Of a stretch of 8,809 bases of DNA, positions 6,859-8,809 are shown piece by piece. Under the pieces are notes generated by a model. The model did no database searches and had not been told where the DNA came from. It saw only the letters and a list, made by a program, of their open reading frames with translations. Origin of the DNA: a bacterium (GTDB taxonomy: Bacteria > Desulfobacterota > Binatia > UBA12015); contig JAGWVP010000100.1 in assembly GCA_018970825.1 (NCBI GenBank), positions 1 to 8,809 of the forward strand. Direction: 5' to 3'. How positions within the stretch are numbered: the stretch's first letter is position 1; each line of letters starts with the position of its first letter. Both the position numbers and the translations under genes were made by a program.

Positions 6859-7899
6859 TCAGACTTCGCCGCGCGTCGGGATCGCGCGCACCCGGGCGAC
6901 GACCTCCGCCCACTCCGTCGGGTGGTTCGCCTCCGGTCTCGAATGGCAGATCGGTGCGATGCGATCGACGAGCCCCGCGTAGCGGGCCGCGAGCGCGTCC
7001 GGGACCTCGGCGGGCTCGCAGCGCACCGCGAACGCGTCGAGCACCCGGTCGTCGACCACCGCGCCCATGTCGAGCCAGCGGCCCTCGCGCACGAGCCGGT
7101 TCAGTTCGTCCTGCATCCCGCCCCAGCCGTGGGCTTCCAGCACGCAGCGGTAGGACGGCGTCGAGCCGTAGAAGGCGAGCTGCATGCGGGTCGTCTCCTC
7201 GGCGCGACGCATCTCCTCGGCCGTGTACCCGGTCACGACCAGCGCCTGGCAGGCGACCTCGAAATCGCGAGGCTGCCTCCCGGCGCGCGCGAGGCCCTCG
7301 TCGATCGCGGGGAGCGTCGTGCCGTGCAGGAACGCGGGCGAGTTCATCGGGTGGACGAAGAGCCCGTCGGCGACCTCGGCCGCCATGCGGGTCATCGGGC
7401 GCCCGACGCCGGCGAGCACGATCCGCGGCGGTCCCCAAGGGCTCGGCTCCGGCTTGAACAGCGGCGGCATGAGCGTGTGCCGGTAGAACTCGCCCTGGAA
7501 GTCGAGCTTCGCGCCCTCGTTCCAGCAGCGCCAGATCGCGCGGGTCGCGAGCACGATCTCGCGCATGCGGGCGATCGGCCGCTCCCAGGTCGCGCTGAAC
7601 CGCCGCTCGACGTGGGCGCGCACCTGCGAGCCCAGCCCCAGCACGAAGCGCCCCTTCGAGAACAGCTGCAGGTCGTGGGCGAGCTGGGCCAGGTGCGCGG
7701 GGCTCCTCGGCAGCGCGATCGCGATCGCGGTCGCGAGCTCGACGCGCGAGGTGTGCTCGGCGGCGATCGCGAGCGGGAAGAACGGGTCGTGCGGGCCCTC
7801 GAAGGTGAAGATCCCGTCGTGGCCGATCTCCTCGAGCGCGCGCGCCTCGCCCGGGACGACGCCGAGATCGGTCGCGAGCAGCGGCGCGTCGACCTTCAC
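6859..7899 (-). CDS. LLM-class (luciferase-like) F420-dependent oxidoreductase
   Basis: TIM-barrel oxidoreductase of the bacterial luciferase-like superfamily. 346 residues, standard for the subgroup annotated as F420-dependent (MSMEG_2256-like, TIGR03617 type), judged from recalled pattern. Features: an N-terminal strand with VKVDAPLLATDL, the EGPHDPFFPLAIAAEHT segment (34-50), RVELATAIAIALPRSPAHLAQLAHDL (52-77) and FSKGRFVLGLGSQVRAHVERRF (80-101), the last a hallmark of coenzyme-binding loops in this family. Then follow PRIVLAGVG (158-166) and MAAEVADGLFVHP (172-184). The start is GTG at 7899, overlapping the SDR stop as GTGA, with a GGGGG run six bases upstream. Second gene of a tightly coupled SDR-LLM pair. 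The hydride carrier could be F420H2 or FMNH2; sequence alone does not settle this. The substrate is unknown. Confidence 0.93.
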   Translation of the reverse strand: MKVDAPLLATDLGVVPGEARALEEIGHDGIFTFEGPHDPFFPLAIAAEHTSRVELATAIAIALPRSPAHLAQLAHDLQLFSKGRFVLGLGSQVRAHVERRFSATWERPIARMREIVLATRAIWRCWNEGAKLDFQGEFYRHTLMPPLFKPEPSPWGPPRIVLAGVGRPMTRMAAEVADGLFVHPMNSPAFLHGTTLPAIDEGLARAGRQPRDFEVACQALVVTGYTAEEMRRAEETTRMQLAFYGSTPSYRCVLEAHGWGGMQDELNRLVREGRWLDMGAVVDDRVLDAFAVRCEPAEVPDALAARYAGLVDRIAPICHSRPEANHPTEWAEVVARVRAIPTRGEV

Positions 7900-8642
7900 A
7901 CCGTGCCCCCGTTCGGCGAGATCACCTGCCCGGTGCAGAAACCGGCGTCGTTCGAGACGAGGTAGGCGCAGGCCGCCGCGACGTCGTCGGGCTGCCCGAT
8001 GCGCTGCACCGGCAGTCGTCGCACGACCTCGTCGTAGAGGCCCTCGGGTGCTCCGGCGCCGCGGATGAGCGGCGTGTCGATCAGCCCGGGGGCGATCGCG
8101 TTGACCGTGACCCCGCGCGGCCCGAGCTCCTGGGCGAGCGACTTCGTGAGCCCGATCACGCCGGCCTTGGCCGCCGCGTAGTGCGAGAGCCCCGGTCCGC
8201 CGCCGTTCAGCGCGGCGGTCGACGACACGTTCACGATGCGCCCCCAGCCCGCCTCGGCCATCGACGGTGCGAGCTCGCGACAGGCGAGGAAGGTGCCCTT
8301 CAGGTGGACCGCGATCATGCGGTCGAAGGTCTCCTCCGCGAGCGTCGCGATCGGGTCGAAGGCGGCGATGCCGGCCGAGTTGACGAGGATCGAGGGCGTC
8401 CCGAGCTCGGCCCGGGTCCGCGCGGCCGCGTCCGCCACGGCGCGCGCCGCGGACACGTCGGCCGCGACCGCGATCGCCCGGCCGCCGCCGGCGCGGATCT
8501 CGGCCGCGACGGCCTCGGCCGTTCCGGCGTGGAGGTCGACCACGGCGACCGCGGCTCCTGCCGAGGCGAGGCGCAGCGCGATCGCGCGGCCGATGCCCGA
8601 TCCCCCTCCCGTCACGAACGCGACCCGGCCCGCGTGCTCCAT
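7896..8642 (-). CDS. short-chain dehydrogenase/reductase (FabG-like SDR)
   Basis: NAD-type oxidoreductase for an alcohol or 3-oxo compound; 248 residues, the normal length of FabG-like SDRs. Motifs: TGGGSGIG (11-18), Asp36 behind the second strand (NAD preference), Asp62, NSAG (88-91), Ser141, and Tyr155 with Lys159 (YAAAK). The PG segment (185-186) begins the substrate loop. His113 replaces the usual Asn in the V-N-L-K-G segment (AVHLKG), a substitution that recurs in this SDR group. The C terminus reads GQVISPNGGTV, a normal end with Asn in place of the common Asp. It overlaps the downstream LLM gene by 4 bases, so the pair is translationally coupled and probably serves one pathway. The ATG at 8642 is directly preceded by GCGAGGG, too close for an ideal ribosome site, but no alternative in-frame start lies upstream. 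A housekeeping 3-oxoacyl-ACP reductase role is unlikely given the neighbours. Confidence 0.95.
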   Translation of the reverse strand: MEHAGRVAFVTGGGSGIGRAIALRLASAGAAVAVVDLHAGTAEAVAAEIRAGGGRAIAVAADVSAARAVADAAARTRAELGTPSILVNSAGIAAFDPIATLAEETFDRMIAVHLKGTFLACRELAPSMAEAGWGRIVNVSSTAALNGGGPGLSHYAAAKAGVIGLTKSLAQELGPRGVTVNAIAPGLIDTPLIRGAGAPEGLYDEVVRRLPVQRIGQPDDVAAACAYLVSNDAGFCTGQVISPNGGTV

Positions 8643-8671
8643 CCCTCGCCCGATATGATAGAGGGTCGCGC
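8643..8671. promoter_or_regulatory. 29-base divergent spacer with an AT-rich core
   Basis: The spacer between the SDR start (minus strand) and the next plus-strand gene holds one of the most AT-rich spots in the window. TATGAT (8654-8659) reads as a -10-like hexamer on the plus strand, and TATCAT (8660-8655) reads as one on the minus strand. They overlap almost completely, so the two promoters would compete. Leaders would be only a few bases long, and on the plus strand the GAGGG ribosome site (8661-8665) would fall before the transcript start. No good -35 was seen on either side. Confidence 0.35.
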
Positions 8672-8809
8672 ATGTCGACGCTTCGGATCGAGGGAGAGGT
8701 CGAGCGCCCGCTCGCGCTCGGCACGGGCGACCTTTCGGGATCGGCCGGGCAGGTCGAGGACGTGTCGGCGGTCGTTCCCGGCCGCCGCGGTCGCGCCGTC
8801 CGGCTCGAC
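8672..8809 (+). CDS. N-terminal fragment, probable molybdopterin-oxidoreductase-domain protein (3' truncated by window)
   Basis: Open to the right edge, 46 residues visible. The ATG at 8672 follows a GAGGG ribosome site (8661-8665) with a six-base gap. The start STLRIEGEVERPLAL followed by GDL and later VEDVSAVVPGRRGRAVRL resembles the beginning of small proteins with a sulfite-oxidase-like molybdopterin-binding domain (Oxidored_molyb type), in which a LRIDGEVERPLxL opening is common. There is no signal peptide, so if it binds molybdopterin it would be cytosolic. The cofactor cysteine, if any, lies outside the window. Divergent from the SDR-LLM pair and separated by only 29 bases. The assignment rests on a short N-terminal resemblance and is tentative; the coding call itself is better supported by codon bias and the ribosome site. 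Confidence 0.6.
   Translation, partial: MSTLRIEGEVERPLALGTGDLSGSAGQVEDVSAVVPGRRGRAVRLD

Noticed and set aside
7900..8724. N-terminal extension of the LLM reading frame up to 8724
   Set aside because: It is an out-of-frame reading of the SDR gene. The LLM homology begins exactly at the GTG at 7899, which overlaps the SDR stop.

Overview
The window is strongly GC-rich throughout and densely packed with genes, with third codon positions almost saturated with G or C. The gene set fits a high-GC Gram-negative soil or marine lineage of the Myxococcota, Binatota or former Deltaproteobacteria type. It combines a glutathione-dependent class III alcohol dehydrogenase and a CnoX/YbbN-type thioredoxin-TPR protein (both common in proteobacteria) with an F420-type luciferase-like oxidoreductase and several short-chain dehydrogenases. 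The taxonomic placement is inference from gene content; there is no rRNA or other marker gene.

Layout. (1) 1-1083, plus strand: C-terminal half of a long arylsulfatase, cut by the left edge. (2) 1142-2251, plus: S-(hydroxymethyl)glutathione (formaldehyde) dehydrogenase, after a 58-base gap with two tandem hairpins. (3) 2372-3358 and 3385-4254, minus: a likely two-gene operon in which an SDR is followed by a TauD/TfdA-type Fe(II)/2-oxoglutarate dioxygenase. (4) 4366-5250 and 5258-5695, plus: thioredoxin-TPR protein and, 7 bases downstream, a SRPBCC (START-like) ligand-binding protein; this pair is divergent from group 3. (5) 5829-6737, plus: an unrecognised secreted protein with a clear signal peptide and eight cysteines, preceded by a structured leader. 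(6) 6738-6858: convergent gap with two strong hairpins, probably terminators for both sides. (7) 6859-7899 and 7896-8642, minus: SDR and LLM-family oxidoreductase overlapping by 4 bases (translationally coupled). (8) 8672 to the right edge, plus: start of a gene resembling small molybdopterin-oxidoreductase-domain proteins, divergent from group 7 across only 29 bases.

Functionally this looks like a catabolic and redox neighbourhood: sulfate-ester hydrolysis, oxidative C-H or C-O cleavage, alcohol and ketone oxidation, and formaldehyde oxidation. No transcription factor, transporter, mobile element, CRISPR array, tRNA or rRNA was seen. All genes except the secreted protein at 5829-6737 belong to known families. 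That protein with its leader, and the SDR-dioxygenase and SDR-LLM pairs, are the parts most worth a second look. No clear evidence of a wholly new multi-gene system was found.
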